A DNA stretch of 64,000 nucleotides from an uncultured Eubacteriales bacterium (GTDB lineage: Bacteria > Bacillota > Clostridia > Oscillospirales > Acutalibacteraceae), in NCBI GenBank assembly GCA_900540085.1, contig UQEU01000002.1:124001-188000 (forward strand). The letters run 5' to 3'. Positions 1 through 8,294 of this stretch are shown here, piece after piece. Each line of letters opens with the position of its first letter. Within the stretch, counting starts at the first letter, position 1. Made by a program: the position numbers and the translations under genes. The notes under the pieces are model-generated. The model had not been told where the DNA came from. It worked only from the letters and a program-made list of their open reading frames with translations, and ran no database searches.

Positions 1-92
1 GAAAATGCAACTACGCACATAAATATTGCACAAAAAACAAATGCAAATATAATATACTGTTTAAGTAAATCCAAAATATAGCCGAATTTCAT
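1..92 (-). CDS. Membrane protein, 5' fragment cut by window edge
   Basis: Only the first 30 codons are inside the window. ATG at 92-90 directly follows the stop codon of the preceding gene (TAA at 93-95), with a GGAG ribosome binding site inside that gene's end, so the two genes are probably co-transcribed and translationally coupled. The visible peptide starts MKFGYILDLLKQY and runs into a hydrophobic stretch rich in Phe, Ile and Val, so it is probably a membrane protein. The function cannot be told from this fragment. Confidence 0.6.
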   Translation of the reverse strand, partial: MKFGYILDLLKQYIIFAFVFCAIFMCVVAF

Positions 93-515
93 TTATTTGT
101 GCTCCTTATATATCAATTTTCTTAAACCGTCGCCCGCAAAAAACGGCAAAACAGGCAAAACAACCGAAAGTACGGCAACCGTAATATTGACTGCTTTTAT
201 CTCACTGTTAAAAAGTACAAGCGTCATATTGCTGAAACCGATTAAATAATTCAAATCGGAATTATCGCTTTTGACTGCATATTTCCAAACAACGCAAAAC
301 AACAACTGAACGGCAAAAAGCATAATTCCCCATTTAATTTTTTTCACACCGTCAATATATCCTGTTATGAAATTGAACAGACACATAAATGCAACAAAGC
401 AAATCATCCACCCTATTGACACAGGGATTAATTCAAAAAACGGCAAAATAATATATATTGAAAATGCCGCCCAATACGCTGCAAACGGTTTAAAATTGCG
501 GAAAAATGCTGACAT
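93..515 (-). CDS. Four-helix membrane protein, uncharacterised (single-unit form)
   Basis: A 140-residue hydrophobic protein with about four membrane segments and no recognised domain. The reading frame stays open to 551, but ATG at 515 is chosen because a run of six G lies 7-8 nt upstream of it. The sequence pattern FFRNFKPFAAYW near the N-terminus, a G-x3-K-x-K segment, an L-x2-QL segment in the third helix and an N-x3-GF segment are shared with both halves of the membrane protein at 15329-16194. This looks like the single-unit member of the same uncharacterised family. The gene is followed without a gap by another membrane protein gene at 92. Function unknown. Confidence 0.7.
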   Translation of the reverse strand: MSAFFRNFKPFAAYWAAFSIYIILPFFELIPVSIGWMICFVAFMCLFNFITGYIDGVKKIKWGIMLFAVQLLFCVVWKYAVKSDNSDLNYLIGFSNMTLVLFNSEIKAVNITVAVLSVVLPVLPFFAGDGLRKLIYKEHK

Positions 516-630
516 AAATATCCCCCCGTTACTCCAAATTGTTAAACTCAAAAAAATTTTTATTTAAAAATACACTTTTCCAACTTCAATATATCACTCA
601 AATTTTTAAAAGTCAACTGTCAAAAAACAA

Positions 631-659
631 TTGACAGAGTACTGAAAACTTGGTATTAT
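631..659 (+). promoter_or_regulatory. Strong sigma-A promoter of the ncRNA
   Basis: Perfect -35 TTGACA at 631-636, 17-bp spacer, -10 TATTAT at 654-659. The predicted start is near 666. No coding sequence follows before a strong terminator at 800-832, so this promoter appears to drive a non-coding RNA. Confidence 0.8.
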
Positions 660-665
660 CATATA

Positions 666-830
666 GGAAAAAAGTAGTGGTTTAAGGGTGAGGACGCAGG
701 GTATATCTATTAATTAAAAAAAGTGCGAATCAAAACGCAGAGATATGACTGAGATGACGGTTGAACTCCGTCCGCTTTCTTCTCTATATTTTATTTATCA
801 AGCAATCCTTAATTATAGGGTTGCTTTTTA
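666..830 (+). ncRNA. Stand-alone structured RNA of about 165 nt, family not recognised
   Basis: Bounded by a consensus promoter (631-659) and a strong intrinsic terminator (800-832), with no convincing reading frame between. Visible pairings are: an outer stem AGTGG (676-680) with CCGCT (772-776), possibly extended by AAG (672-674) with CTT (779-781); ATATCT (703-708) with AGATAT (741-746), enclosing TGCG (724-727) with CGCA (736-739); and a hairpin ACGG (757-760) with CCGT (768-771). Together they suggest a three-way junction. A purine-rich strand (686-701) stays unpaired in that fold, and GGACG (692-696) could instead pair with CGTCC (769-773). I could not match it to SRP RNA, 6S RNA, tmRNA, RNase P or a common riboswitch. 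It may be a known family that I do not recognise. Confidence 0.65.
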
Positions 831-832
831 TT
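800..832 (+). terminator. Intrinsic terminator of the ncRNA
   Basis: Nine-base-pair stem AAGCAATCC (800-808) with GGGTTGCTT (818-826), 9-nt loop, followed by a T-rich run. Confidence 0.85.
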
Positions 833-909
833 TTAATTAAGATATGAAAAATAATTTTACAAAAATAAGGTTTAAAATCGCAAAAAAATGCACGAGAAAA
901 ATTTTCGTC

Positions 910-938
910 TTGACAATTTTTAAAAATTTGTATATAAT
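910..938 (+). promoter_or_regulatory. Promoter of tRNA-Gly
   Basis: TTGACA at 910-915, 17-bp spacer, TATAAT at 933-938, about 12 bp before the mature tRNA 5' end. Both hexamers match consensus. Confidence 0.9.
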
Positions 939-950
939 ACTCTCACAGAT

Positions 951-1026
951 GCGGATGTAGCTCATCTGGTAGAGCGCCACCTTGCCAAGGTGGAGGTAGC
1001 GGGTTCGAGCCCCGTCATCCGCTCCA
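951..1026 (+). tRNA. tRNA-Gly (anticodon GCC)
   Basis: Complete cloverleaf: acceptor GCGGATG paired with CATCCGC, D-arm GCTC/GAGC, anticodon stem CCACC/GGTGG with loop TTGCCAA (anticodon GCC), T-arm GCGGG-TTCGAGC-CCCGT, discriminator T and an encoded CCA at 1024-1026. Monocistronic, with its own promoter and terminator. Confidence 0.98.
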
Positions 1027-1031
1027 GCAAG

Positions 1032-1055
1032 GCCTGTCGTTTGACAGGCTTTTTT
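1032..1055 (+). terminator. Terminator of tRNA-Gly
   Basis: GCCTGTC (1032-1038) and GACAGGC (1043-1049) form a 7-bp stem with a GTTT loop, then six T. Confidence 0.9.
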
Positions 1056-1117
1056 ATTTACAATTTCAAATTTGGTAATTTTTAACATTAAATATTATAT
1101 ACATATATAGATAACAG

Positions 1118-2755
1118 ATGAAGGGCGGTGGTCTTACGGCAAAATACAACTATTTTGAAGACAGATACGAAGACCCTTCTTTTTTTGAAAAAATTTGGCT
1201 GAAAATAAAAGAAATTTTTGAAAAAATTGTCGATTGGTTTTTGAATATTAATTTTAATATTTCAGAAATCGAATTGCCTAAAATAATTAAAGACAAAAAC
1301 GGCAAAAAAATCAAAATTTCTCTGCCGAAATCAAAAAATATTTCTGCCAAAACCGTGTCGAATTTCATTCTCGGTTCGGTTTGTGTTGTTTTTCTTCTTA
1401 TTGTTTGCATCGCTTTTTCTTCTGCCATTTCCAAAGACGGAAAAAAGGATGAATATTTTGAGAAAAACAGTGCTAAAGTTTGCAGTCAATACCTTGCTTT
1501 ATACGGTCAGTGCAATGTTTTAGACGCTTCAAAGGACACATACGACCTATACTCAATGTCCGGCATCTGTTTTATCAGGCGAATAGACTTCAACAACGAC
1601 AAAAGCGACGAACTGCTCATAGTCTATATGAATTCCGAAGAATACTACGCTGAAGTTTGGGGAACGAACAAGAAAAAAGAGTTTACAAGGCTCTATTCGG
1701 GAAAACTCAACAAAAGTAAAAATGTCGAAGACGGAAGATGGGTTACAATTTTAAACAACGGCTCAAAATACTACATAGGCGAACATTCCGAAAACAACTC
1801 TGAAATCAAGTTTTTCAAACTTTCTTCAGGCAAATTTAAAGAAGTTGACGGCGCCGAATACGACTTTGACAAAAAAGTTTACAAGCGTCATGCTTTAGAC
1901 ATTACGGACAACTTGGAATTTATCAAACTGACTTACATAACAAAAAGACAGGCTGAAAACATTTATGAATTCTGCACTGACAGGCTTGAAGAAATCAGTT
2001 CATTAAAAAATGAAAATCAACAGGAAGCATTGCCCGAAAAGACGGAACTTGAAAAGCGAAACAGTGCATACTCCGAAATTGCGGAAAACTACGCCGCAAG
2101 ATACGGAAAAGCCGACATCACAAAAGAAAAAAACAAGTTTTTCATAACGGGACTCGGTGTTGTCAAACTTTTGGACTTTGACGGCGACAATGTGGAAGAA
2201 CTTTTACTTGTCTATGAGCGTGATGAAAAAGTGGTAGTCAACAACTACGGCGATTATACAACAAAAACGGAACGCAAATACTATATGGAAGTCTTTGCGT
2301 GGAACGGAAACACAGCGACAAGAGTTTTCCAAAGCGATGCTCTTGTAACTCCGACAAAAAACAAAAAGCAAAAGTTTGTACTGCTTGAAAAAGACGATGA
2401 AAAAACAAATCTCTGCACCGTTATCAACAATGTTGACGAGAAAAAGTACGACTCCGGAACATTCACGGCAAGGAGAAATGTTTTTGAAAACGGCAAATTT
2501 TCAACAGAATATGATGCAAAAATTGTTTCAAACTACGGCTACAAAAAATACTATCTGAACGGCGAAAGAATTTACAACAAAAGCGAGTTTGCCGAAAAAG
2601 GTTACGAGATACCGTACTTCTTTGACTCTGAAAAAACAGCCGACGACGACTTTGAAACAATCTTTGTTCAAACAGATGAAAATAATTATAACGATTTAAA
2701 CAAAGCACTTTCCGAAACAGAAAGCACAATCAAAAAAATCGCAGAAAAATCTTAA
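1118..2755 (+). CDS. Membrane-anchored hypothetical protein with two FG-GAP-like motifs
   Basis: A 545-residue protein with a charged cytoplasmic N-terminus, one membrane helix at about residues 80-104 and a large, probably extracellular, C-terminal part. That part holds two similar segments, RRIDFNNDKSDELLIVY (about 165-185) and VKLLDFDGDNVEELLLVY (about 345-365), which resemble Asp-rich FG-GAP/VCBS-type beta-propeller repeats and suggest two related exterior modules. The start is uncertain. ATG 1118 has no good ribosome site before it, while AAGGGCGG inside the frame sits 7 nt before an ACG codon at 1136, exactly where an ATG would be expected. Monocistronic with its own terminator. Function unknown. 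Confidence 0.75.
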   Translation: MKGGGLTAKYNYFEDRYEDPSFFEKIWLKIKEIFEKIVDWFLNINFNISEIELPKIIKDKNGKKIKISLPKSKNISAKTVSNFILGSVCVVFLLIVCIAFSSAISKDGKKDEYFEKNSAKVCSQYLALYGQCNVLDASKDTYDLYSMSGICFIRRIDFNNDKSDELLIVYMNSEEYYAEVWGTNKKKEFTRLYSGKLNKSKNVEDGRWVTILNNGSKYYIGEHSENNSEIKFFKLSSGKFKEVDGAEYDFDKKVYKRHALDITDNLEFIKLTYITKRQAENIYEFCTDRLEEISSLKNENQQEALPEKTELEKRNSAYSEIAENYAARYGKADITKEKNKFFITGLGVVKLLDFDGDNVEELLLVYERDEKVVVNNYGDYTTKTERKYYMEVFAWNGNTATRVFQSDALVTPTKNKKQKFVLLEKDDEKTNLCTVINNVDEKKYDSGTFTARRNVFENGKFSTEYDAKIVSNYGYKKYYLNGERIYNKSEFAEKGYEIPYFFDSEKTADDDFETIFVQTDENNYNDLNKALSETESTIKKIAEKS

Positions 2756-2761
2756 ACATAA

Positions 2762-2797
2762 AAAATCGCCGAAGTTTTATATTTCGGCGATTTTGTT
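2762..2797. terminator. Intrinsic terminator after the FG-GAP-like gene
   Basis: Twelve-base-pair stem AAAATCGCCGAA (2762-2773) with TTCGGCGATTTT (2783-2794), followed by T-rich sequence. Confidence 0.85.
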
Positions 2798-2852
2798 TTA
2801 TTTTTATAATCATTCAAATCAAAGTGAATTTCGTCATTTTTATCAAAACGAC

Positions 2853-2881
2853 TTGACCAAAATAAAAATATACTGTAAGAT
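2853..2881 (+). promoter_or_regulatory. Putative promoter of the YhhN-family gene
   Basis: TTGACC at 2853-2858, 17-bp spacer, TAAGAT at 2876-2881. This implies a 5' leader of about 165 nt. No clear fold was found in that leader. Confidence 0.55.
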
Positions 2882-3052
2882 AAGTACAAAGACTGTTTTG
2901 CAAAATGCAAAAGTCTTCAATTTTAACTTGCTTACAAATCGTTTCGGAGCGAGGGGCAATACGAAACTGCGTATTTTAAAAATTAAAATGCGTTTTAAAA
3001 TTTAGGACAGTTGAAATTGAAAACATAATTTTTTTGAGGGGGAAATTTCAAA

Positions 3053-3763
3053 ATGACAAGTACAATGTACGGAATAATCATTGCACTCGGCATTGTTTCT
3101 TTTATCGTCTTTATAGTTTTGAGAGTAAAAAAACATCTTATGCCGGCAGTCATTGCAAAAGCAATCACAAGTTGCTTTTTCGTCGCAACGGCAGGTTACG
3201 CAGTTGTAACAAAACCACAGGAAGCAGTTTACTCAATGCTCATCATGCTTGCACTCGTAGCAGGTTTATTGGGCGACATCTGGCTTGACTTGAAATGGGT
3301 GTTCAAAAAAGAAGAAAAGCAGTTTACATATTGGGGCTTTTGTTCTTTCCTTGTAGGACACATTATCTTTTTAGTCGCAATCATTTTACACACAAATGCC
3401 GATGCTGACAAAAAATGGTACATACTCTGTGCAGTGCTTTCAATAATTATTCCTGCAATTCAAATGTTTATCACAAGAAAACAAAACGATTATACGGGAT
3501 ATAAAGAAATCACATATATCTACACTGCATTTTTGGTAATGACGCTTCTTTCGTCATCGCTCAATATGTACTTTGACGGTTTTTCAAAAAACACGATAAT
3601 GTTTGCAATAGGTGCTTTACTGTTTCTTCTGTCCGACGCCGTGCTTTGCTCGACATATTTTGACAGAAAACAAAACAAAAACACTCCTGCGTATGTCATA
3701 TTAAATCATTTTTTATACTACGCAGCACAGTTTACAATAGCAACTTCACTTTTATTTATTTAA
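3053..3763 (+). CDS. YhhN family membrane protein (lysoplasmalogenase-like)
   Basis: A 236-residue protein with about eight predicted membrane helices. The pattern of family PF07947 (YhhN/TMEM86) is visible: a GLLGDIWLD segment near residue 75-83, a GHIIFL segment near 108, and a late LFLLSDAVL segment. Characterised members hydrolyse the vinyl-ether bond of lysoplasmalogens, which clostridia make. That activity is inferred here from family membership. The start has a strong GAGGGGG ribosome site 8-9 nt upstream. Monocistronic, between a candidate promoter at 2853 and a terminator at 3800. Confidence 0.8.
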   Translation: MTSTMYGIIIALGIVSFIVFIVLRVKKHLMPAVIAKAITSCFFVATAGYAVVTKPQEAVYSMLIMLALVAGLLGDIWLDLKWVFKKEEKQFTYWGFCSFLVGHIIFLVAIILHTNADADKKWYILCAVLSIIIPAIQMFITRKQNDYTGYKEITYIYTAFLVMTLLSSSLNMYFDGFSKNTIMFAIGALLFLLSDAVLCSTYFDRKQNKNTPAYVILNHFLYYAAQFTIATSLLFI

Positions 3764-3799
3764 TATTTTTCAACAAATTCAATATTAAATATTCAATAA

Positions 3800-3835
3800 A
3801 AAATCAGTCGATACCTTTCGGCTGATTTTTATTTT
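3800..3835. terminator. Intrinsic terminator after YhhN-family gene
   Basis: Eleven-base-pair stem with one G-T pair (3800-3810 with 3819-3829), followed by T-rich sequence. Confidence 0.8.
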
Positions 3836-3914
3836 TATCAATTATGTTCAAAAGCACGCAATTTGTCAAAAAAACAATATATTTTTCATATTTCAAATAA
3901 ATTATTTCTCATTA

Positions 3915-3943
3915 TTGACTGAATTTGACTGAAATGTTAAAAT
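3915..3943 (+). promoter_or_regulatory. Promoter of the DeoR-family gene
   Basis: TTGACT at 3915-3920, 17-bp spacer, TAAAAT at 3938-3943. The spacer contains a second TTGACTGAAAT-like repeat of the -35 region (TTGACTGAATTTGACTGAAA), which could be an operator half-site. Confidence 0.6.
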
Positions 3944-3985
3944 AGAGATGCAGATAATATATGTTAAATATCAGGGAGTGATACC

Positions 3986-4735
3986 ATGCTTAATCAAGAA
4001 AGAAAAAACGCTATAATGGACATTTTAAAAACTCACGGTACGGTTTCCGTTGCAATGCTGACAGAGGTATTGGGAGCGTCAGAGTCAACTATTCGCCGTG
4101 ATATTACCGAACTTGCAAAGACAGGACTTGTAAATAAAATTCACGGCGGTGCAATGCTGAAAAATCAAAATTTTATAGCACTCGAAGACAGCGTACAAAA
4201 AAAGTCAGGCGAAAATATGAGTGAGAAAAAAGAAATAGCCCGTTTTGCCGCCGCACAAATCAACAACGACGATTTTGTCTATCTTGACGCAGGCACAACA
4301 ACACTTTTAATGGCTGACTATATTGACAAAAACTGTGCCGCTTCCTTTGTAACAAACGGTATCATTCACGCAAAAAAACTTGTTCAAATGGGTCTTCAGG
4401 TCTATGTACTCGGCGGACAATTAAAGTCAACAACCGAAGCAGTAATCGGCGTTGTGGCTGCAAAAAACATACGAAGCTACAACTTCACAAAGGCGTTTAT
4501 AGGTGCAAACGGCGTAAGCATAGAGAGAGGTTACACCACACCCGACGCCGAAGAAGCTTTTGTAAAAGCAACGGCGTTTGACAGAAGTTTTGTAACATAT
4601 ATTTTGGCAGACCATTCAAAGTTCGGAGTTGTTTCTTCCGTAACATTTGCTCCGATTGACCGTGGTTGTATCATAACCGACTTTTTGCCCGATGAAACAT
4701 ATCGCAGACACACGGTTATTAAAACGGTAAAATAA
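3986..4735 (+). CDS. DeoR/GlpR-family transcriptional regulator
   Basis: A 249-residue protein of the usual DeoR length. The N-terminal winged helix-turn-helix covers about residues 5-57, with recognition segment ASESTIRRDITEL and the family motif KIHGGA. The C-terminal DeoRC sugar-phosphate sensor domain carries the ribose-phosphate-isomerase-like loop YLDAGTTTL (about residue 94-102) and a TNG segment. DeoR-family regulators usually repress sugar uptake or catabolism genes in response to a phosphorylated sugar. The target is not evident because it is monocistronic. The next gene is ptsH (HPr), which fits sugar control but proves nothing. A good GGGAGTG ribosome site precedes ATG. Confidence 0.88.
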   Translation: MLNQERKNAIMDILKTHGTVSVAMLTEVLGASESTIRRDITELAKTGLVNKIHGGAMLKNQNFIALEDSVQKKSGENMSEKKEIARFAAAQINNDDFVYLDAGTTTLLMADYIDKNCAASFVTNGIIHAKKLVQMGLQVYVLGGQLKSTTEAVIGVVAAKNIRSYNFTKAFIGANGVSIERGYTTPDAEEAFVKATAFDRSFVTYILADHSKFGVVSSVTFAPIDRGCIITDFLPDETYRRHTVIKTVK

Positions 4736-4819
4736 CTTTTTTAATAGTAATTTTTTACGAAAGATTATTTTTTTTATTCAAAAGATTTTGCAAAAAGTAA
4801 TAAAATAGCGTAAGACTTA

Positions 4820-4847
4820 TTGCAAAATTTAAAAATAAAGATATAAT
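4820..4847 (+). promoter_or_regulatory. Promoter of ptsH
   Basis: TTGCAA at 4820-4825, 16-bp spacer, TATAAT at 4842-4847. The implied 5' leader is about 110 nt. Confidence 0.6.
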
Positions 4848-4963
4848 ATAAATGTAATAAAAAACAAAAAATGAAAAAAATATAAATCGCTCTGTTTCAA
4901 ACTCGCCTTTGCGTCTGTTTGTATGCAGTTTGATATTTACAGAAAGAAACGAGGTATTTACCA

Positions 4964-5227
4964 ATGGTTCAAAAAAGCACTAAAATCGTAGATAAATTAG
5001 GTCTTCATATGCGTCCTGCAAACCTTTTTGTAACTGAAATGACAAAATTCAAATCAAACATTGATATTGAATTTGACGGCAAAGAAATCAACGGCAAAAG
5101 TATTATGAACATTATGGCTGCCTGCATTAAATACGGCTCTGAAATTACAATCAAGTGCGACGGCGAAGACGAACAGGAAATGCTCGATAAAGCAGTTTCT
5201 TTGATTGAAAACGGCCTTGAAGACTAA
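4964..5227 (+). CDS. ptsH: HPr, phosphocarrier of the PTS
   Basis: An 87-residue protein with all HPr landmarks. The active-site histidine is H15 in GLHMRPA and the regulatory serine is S46 in NGKSIMNIM, the HPr kinase/phosphorylase site of Firmicutes. HPr passes phosphate from enzyme I to sugar-specific EIIA proteins. Its Ser46-P form acts with CcpA in catabolite repression. It is transcribed alone, not with ptsI, with its own promoter and a strong terminator. The ribosome site is GAGG, 9 nt before ATG. S46 makes an HPr kinase elsewhere in the genome likely. Confidence 0.96.
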   Translation: MVQKSTKIVDKLGLHMRPANLFVTEMTKFKSNIDIEFDGKEINGKSIMNIMAACIKYGSEITIKCDGEDEQEMLDKAVSLIENGLED

Positions 5228-5248
5228 ATTAAATAATAAAAAATGATA

Positions 5249-5289
5249 AAACGGCTTGCAATCTTTTCGACTGCAAGCCGTTTATTTTT
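5249..5289. terminator. Bidirectional terminator between ptsH and the DUF975 gene
   Basis: Perfect 12-bp stem AAACGGCTTGCA (5249-5260) with TGCAAGCCGTTT (5272-5283), with T-rich or A-rich sequence on both sides. It serves two converging genes. Confidence 0.88.
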
Positions 5290-5330
5290 ATGTATTTTAC
5301 AATCATCAAACTTCAAAAACAGTTTGACAA

Positions 5331-6728
5331 TTACATTTTAAATGTGTCGTCTGTATCCGAATTGTCGTCTTTTGGGATGTATTCATCCTTATCGGAATTA
5401 TCGGCACTTTCAAAACCCGTCTTGTCAGTTTCCTCTGCTTCAACAGGTTCGGCAAAATCTGTTTGTGAGTCTGCCGTTTCAAAAGCGTCAATCGGCTCCG
5501 TTTCTTCTGCATACTGCGGTTCTGTCGGCTCGCTGTACTCTGCCTCCGTAAAAGTAACGGTGTCAGAATTTGGCTCGCTTGACGGAACTTCGGTAGGAAT
5601 GAATGACGGTTTTGCACCGTTATTTTGCTGACCCAAATGCTGTGATTGTGAATTTCCGTTATATTGAGGAGCAGCATTTGAGAAATTTTGCGAGTATTGA
5701 TTACCGTTATAGTAACCGTTTTGTGCTCTTCTGTTTCTCTCTGCGTTACTCATAAATTCATTCATATCCACTGTGCCTTCTTGAATTGAACGCATTTTGA
5801 AATTTTGATAGTAAAGTGCCATCGTTGTGTAATAGTAAGGCAACGAATATATTAAACCGATACCGAGAGTAACGGCAGAAAGTAAAAACCAACCTATAAA
5901 GCTGAGTTCAAGAACAAAAAGTTCTCCCTTATGACCTTTTGTCATCTGTCCGCTTATTCTCAAAGCGTCGAAAACATCCATATCGGGATTATCATTTAAA
6001 ATCTGCCTTGCAAATGCCCAATGCAAATTTAAAATAATGCCCGGAATGATAAACAACATTGATGCAAACGAGATAGCAATATTCATAATTATTTCCAATG
6101 CAAGTCGTTTGAAATACGAGCCTGAAAAAGCATTTTTATATACATACTTTATGCCGTCGGAAATTACGGGTTTTCTGCCTCTGATTACAGAAACATAGTA
6201 CCCTTGCAATGTCGATTGATTAGGCAAAAGCACAAGTGATGCAAACAAACTCAACAAAGAAACAATCATAAGAACAATAGAACTCAAAAGAGGAGCAGCA
6301 TAGTTGTCGAACATATAATTGGGAAGTTCGCCTTCACCGTACTGACCGTAGCCGTTTCCATAGCCATTGCCGTAACTATTTCCGTACTGCTCAAACTCGT
6401 CGTAAAAATCATCGTAAAATTCGTCGTATAACTCGTTTGGCATCTGTTTGCAGTCAGGTTGCTGAACAGGTTTAATCTGTGAGCCGAAGTCACTGAAATA
6501 GTCGGAGTCAAAAGCGTCGGGATTTCCGAAATTGTAAAAATCTTCGCCGTTTTCATACTCTGTATAACTGTCAGAAACCGAGCGTAACATATTAAAATAT
6601 ATTGTTGAAGTTACGGCTGCAATAACAAGATTGACAAGCATTATACCGACAAATGTTATTATGAAAAGTTTGCAGGAATTTTTTTTGATTATCTGTTTTG
6701 ACTGGGCTTTAATAAGTTTTCTGTCCAT
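5331..6728 (-). CDS. DUF975 family membrane protein with acidic tail
   Basis: A 465-residue protein. Residues 1 to about 315 form a polytopic membrane region starting MDRKLIKAQSKQIIKKN and ending SLPYYYTTMALYYQNF, typical of DUF975 (PF06161). The first extracytoplasmic loop carries an Asp/Glu/Tyr-rich and Gly-Asn-Tyr repetitive stretch (about 55-125). Residues about 330-465 form a low-complexity Gln/Asn then Glu/Asp/Thr-rich tail, probably disordered. An AGGAGA site precedes ATG. It lies 11 bp downstream of glyQS and is probably co-transcribed with it. Function unknown, although family members are integral membrane proteins common in Clostridia. Confidence 0.85.
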   Translation of the reverse strand: MDRKLIKAQSKQIIKKNSCKLFIITFVGIMLVNLVIAAVTSTIYFNMLRSVSDSYTEYENGEDFYNFGNPDAFDSDYFSDFGSQIKPVQQPDCKQMPNELYDEFYDDFYDEFEQYGNSYGNGYGNGYGQYGEGELPNYMFDNYAAPLLSSIVLMIVSLLSLFASLVLLPNQSTLQGYYVSVIRGRKPVISDGIKYVYKNAFSGSYFKRLALEIIMNIAISFASMLFIIPGIILNLHWAFARQILNDNPDMDVFDALRISGQMTKGHKGELFVLELSFIGWFLLSAVTLGIGLIYSLPYYYTTMALYYQNFKMRSIQEGTVDMNEFMSNAERNRRAQNGYYNGNQYSQNFSNAAPQYNGNSQSQHLGQQNNGAKPSFIPTEVPSSEPNSDTVTFTEAEYSEPTEPQYAEETEPIDAFETADSQTDFAEPVEAEETDKTGFESADNSDKDEYIPKDDNSDTDDTFKM

Positions 6729-6739
6729 CTTTTCTCCTG

Positions 6740-8119
6740 TTAAAAATCAAGTTTAGACTCGATAAATGAAGCGAGTTCACTTATGGGAAGTCTTACCTGT
6801 TCCATTGTGTCACGGTCACGAACTGTTACGCAACCGTCTTCTTCGCTTTCAAAGTCGTAGGTAATGCAGTACGGTGTACCGATTTCGTCTTGTCGGCGAT
6901 AGCGTTTACCGATTGAGCCTGCATCATCAAAGTCAACATTGTACTTTTTAGCAAGTGTCGAGAAAACTTCCATTGCTTTTTCGGAAAGTTTCTTTGAAAG
7001 TGGGAGAATTGCAGCCTTAAACGGTGCAAGTGCAGGATGCAAACGCATTACAACACGCTTGTCGTTCTTCTCTGCGTCAACAATTTCCTCATCGTATGCG
7101 TCACAGAGAAAAGCAAGTGCAACTCTGTCTGCGCCCAAAGAAGGCTCAACAACATAAGGAACATATTTTTCATTTGTTGTCGGGTCAAAATACTCAAGTG
7201 ATTTACCTGAAGTTTCCTGATGACGATTAAGGTCAAAATCAGTTCTGTCGGCAATTCCCCAAAGTTCGCCCCAACCGAACGGGAACAAAAATTCAATATC
7301 TGTTGTAGCGTTGGAATAGTGTGAAAGTTCTTCTTGTTCGTGGTCTCTCATACGGATATTTTCTTCTTTAAGACCTAAACCGAGAAGGAAGTTTTTGCAG
7401 TAGTCTTTCCAATACGAGAACCACTCAAGGTCAGTACCCGGTTTACAGAAAAACTCCATTTCCATCTGTTCAAACTCACGAGTTCTGAAGATGAAGTTAC
7501 CGGGAGTAATTTCGTTTCTGAAAGATTTACCTACCTGACAAACACCGAAAGGAACTTTCTTTCTGGTTGAACGCTGAATGTTTGCAAAGTTTACAAAAAT
7601 ACCCTGAGCCGTTTCAGGACGAAGATAAATCTCATTTTTAGCGTCTTCGGTTACACCTTGAAATGTTTTAAACATAAGGTTGAACTGACGAATATCAGTG
7701 AAATCACAAGCGCCGCAATCGGGACAAGTGATGTTGTGTTCTTTAATATATTCACTCATCTGTGCATTTGACCAACCTGCAGGGTTAACACCTGTTGCTT
7801 CAATGAGTTGGTCTGCTCTGTGACGGGTTTTACAAGATTTACAGTCCATAAGCGGATCGGAAAAGCCGCCGACATGACCGCTTGCCACCCAAGTTTGCGG
7901 ATTCATAAAAATAGCACTGTCAAGACCTACATTATAAGGACTTTCCTGTACAAACTTTTTCCACCAAGCTCTTTTAACATTGTTTTTAAATTCTACACCG
8001 AGCGGGCCGTAGTCCCATGTATTTGAAAGTCCGCCGTAAATTTCAGAGCCGGGAAAAACAAAGCCCCTGCCTTTACAAAGCGATACTATTGACTCCATTG
8101 TTTTTTCGCTGTTTAACAT
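6740..8119 (-). CDS. glyQS: Glycyl-tRNA synthetase, single-chain type
   Basis: A 459-residue class II aminoacyl-tRNA synthetase of the alpha2 (eukaryote/archaea-like) type used by many Firmicutes. N-terminal [12 protein letters not shown] is diagnostic. A Cys4 zinc-like segment is present (CKSC near 94 and CPDC near 135), motif 2 [21 protein letters not shown] lies near residue 200-220, and the C-terminal anticodon-binding domain begins near 365. It charges tRNA-Gly with glycine, and a tRNA-Gly gene lies 6 kb away. GGAGGT precedes ATG. Its own promoter is at 8168-8196. The short leader leaves no room for a T-box. It is the first gene of a likely two-gene operon with the DUF975 gene. Confidence 0.97.
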   Translation of the reverse strand: MLNSEKTMESIVSLCKGRGFVFPGSEIYGGLSNTWDYGPLGVEFKNNVKRAWWKKFVQESPYNVGLDSAIFMNPQTWVASGHVGGFSDPLMDCKSCKTRHRADQLIEATGVNPAGWSNAQMSEYIKEHNITCPDCGACDFTDIRQFNLMFKTFQGVTEDAKNEIYLRPETAQGIFVNFANIQRSTRKKVPFGVCQVGKSFRNEITPGNFIFRTREFEQMEMEFFCKPGTDLEWFSYWKDYCKNFLLGLGLKEENIRMRDHEQEELSHYSNATTDIEFLFPFGWGELWGIADRTDFDLNRHQETSGKSLEYFDPTTNEKYVPYVVEPSLGADRVALAFLCDAYDEEIVDAEKNDKRVVMRLHPALAPFKAAILPLSKKLSEKAMEVFSTLAKKYNVDFDDAGSIGKRYRRQDEIGTPYCITYDFESEEDGCVTVRDRDTMEQVRLPISELASFIESKLDF

Positions 8120-8167
8120 TTCATTACCTCCGAGAATTGCAAATTAAAATTACTTATACCTTTTTAC

Positions 8168-8196
8168 AGTTTACTTTATTTTTGTATAAAAGTCAA
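8168..8196 (-). promoter_or_regulatory. Promoter of glyQS
   Basis: On the minus strand: TTGACT (8196-8191), 17-bp spacer, TAAACT (8173-8168). Confidence 0.65.
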
Positions 8197-8294
8197 GAAA
8201 ATGAACACTTTTCGATATTTTGTGACCTTTATTTATTGCAATATAAACGGATGTACCGACAAACCAAATTTATAAAAAAAACAATATTTAAAAT

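Noticed and set aside
745..840. ATG-ACT-GAG reading frame of 31 codons inside the ncRNA
   Set aside because: It runs straight through the terminator hairpin and its T run, has no good ribosome site, and its peptide has no protein-like pattern.
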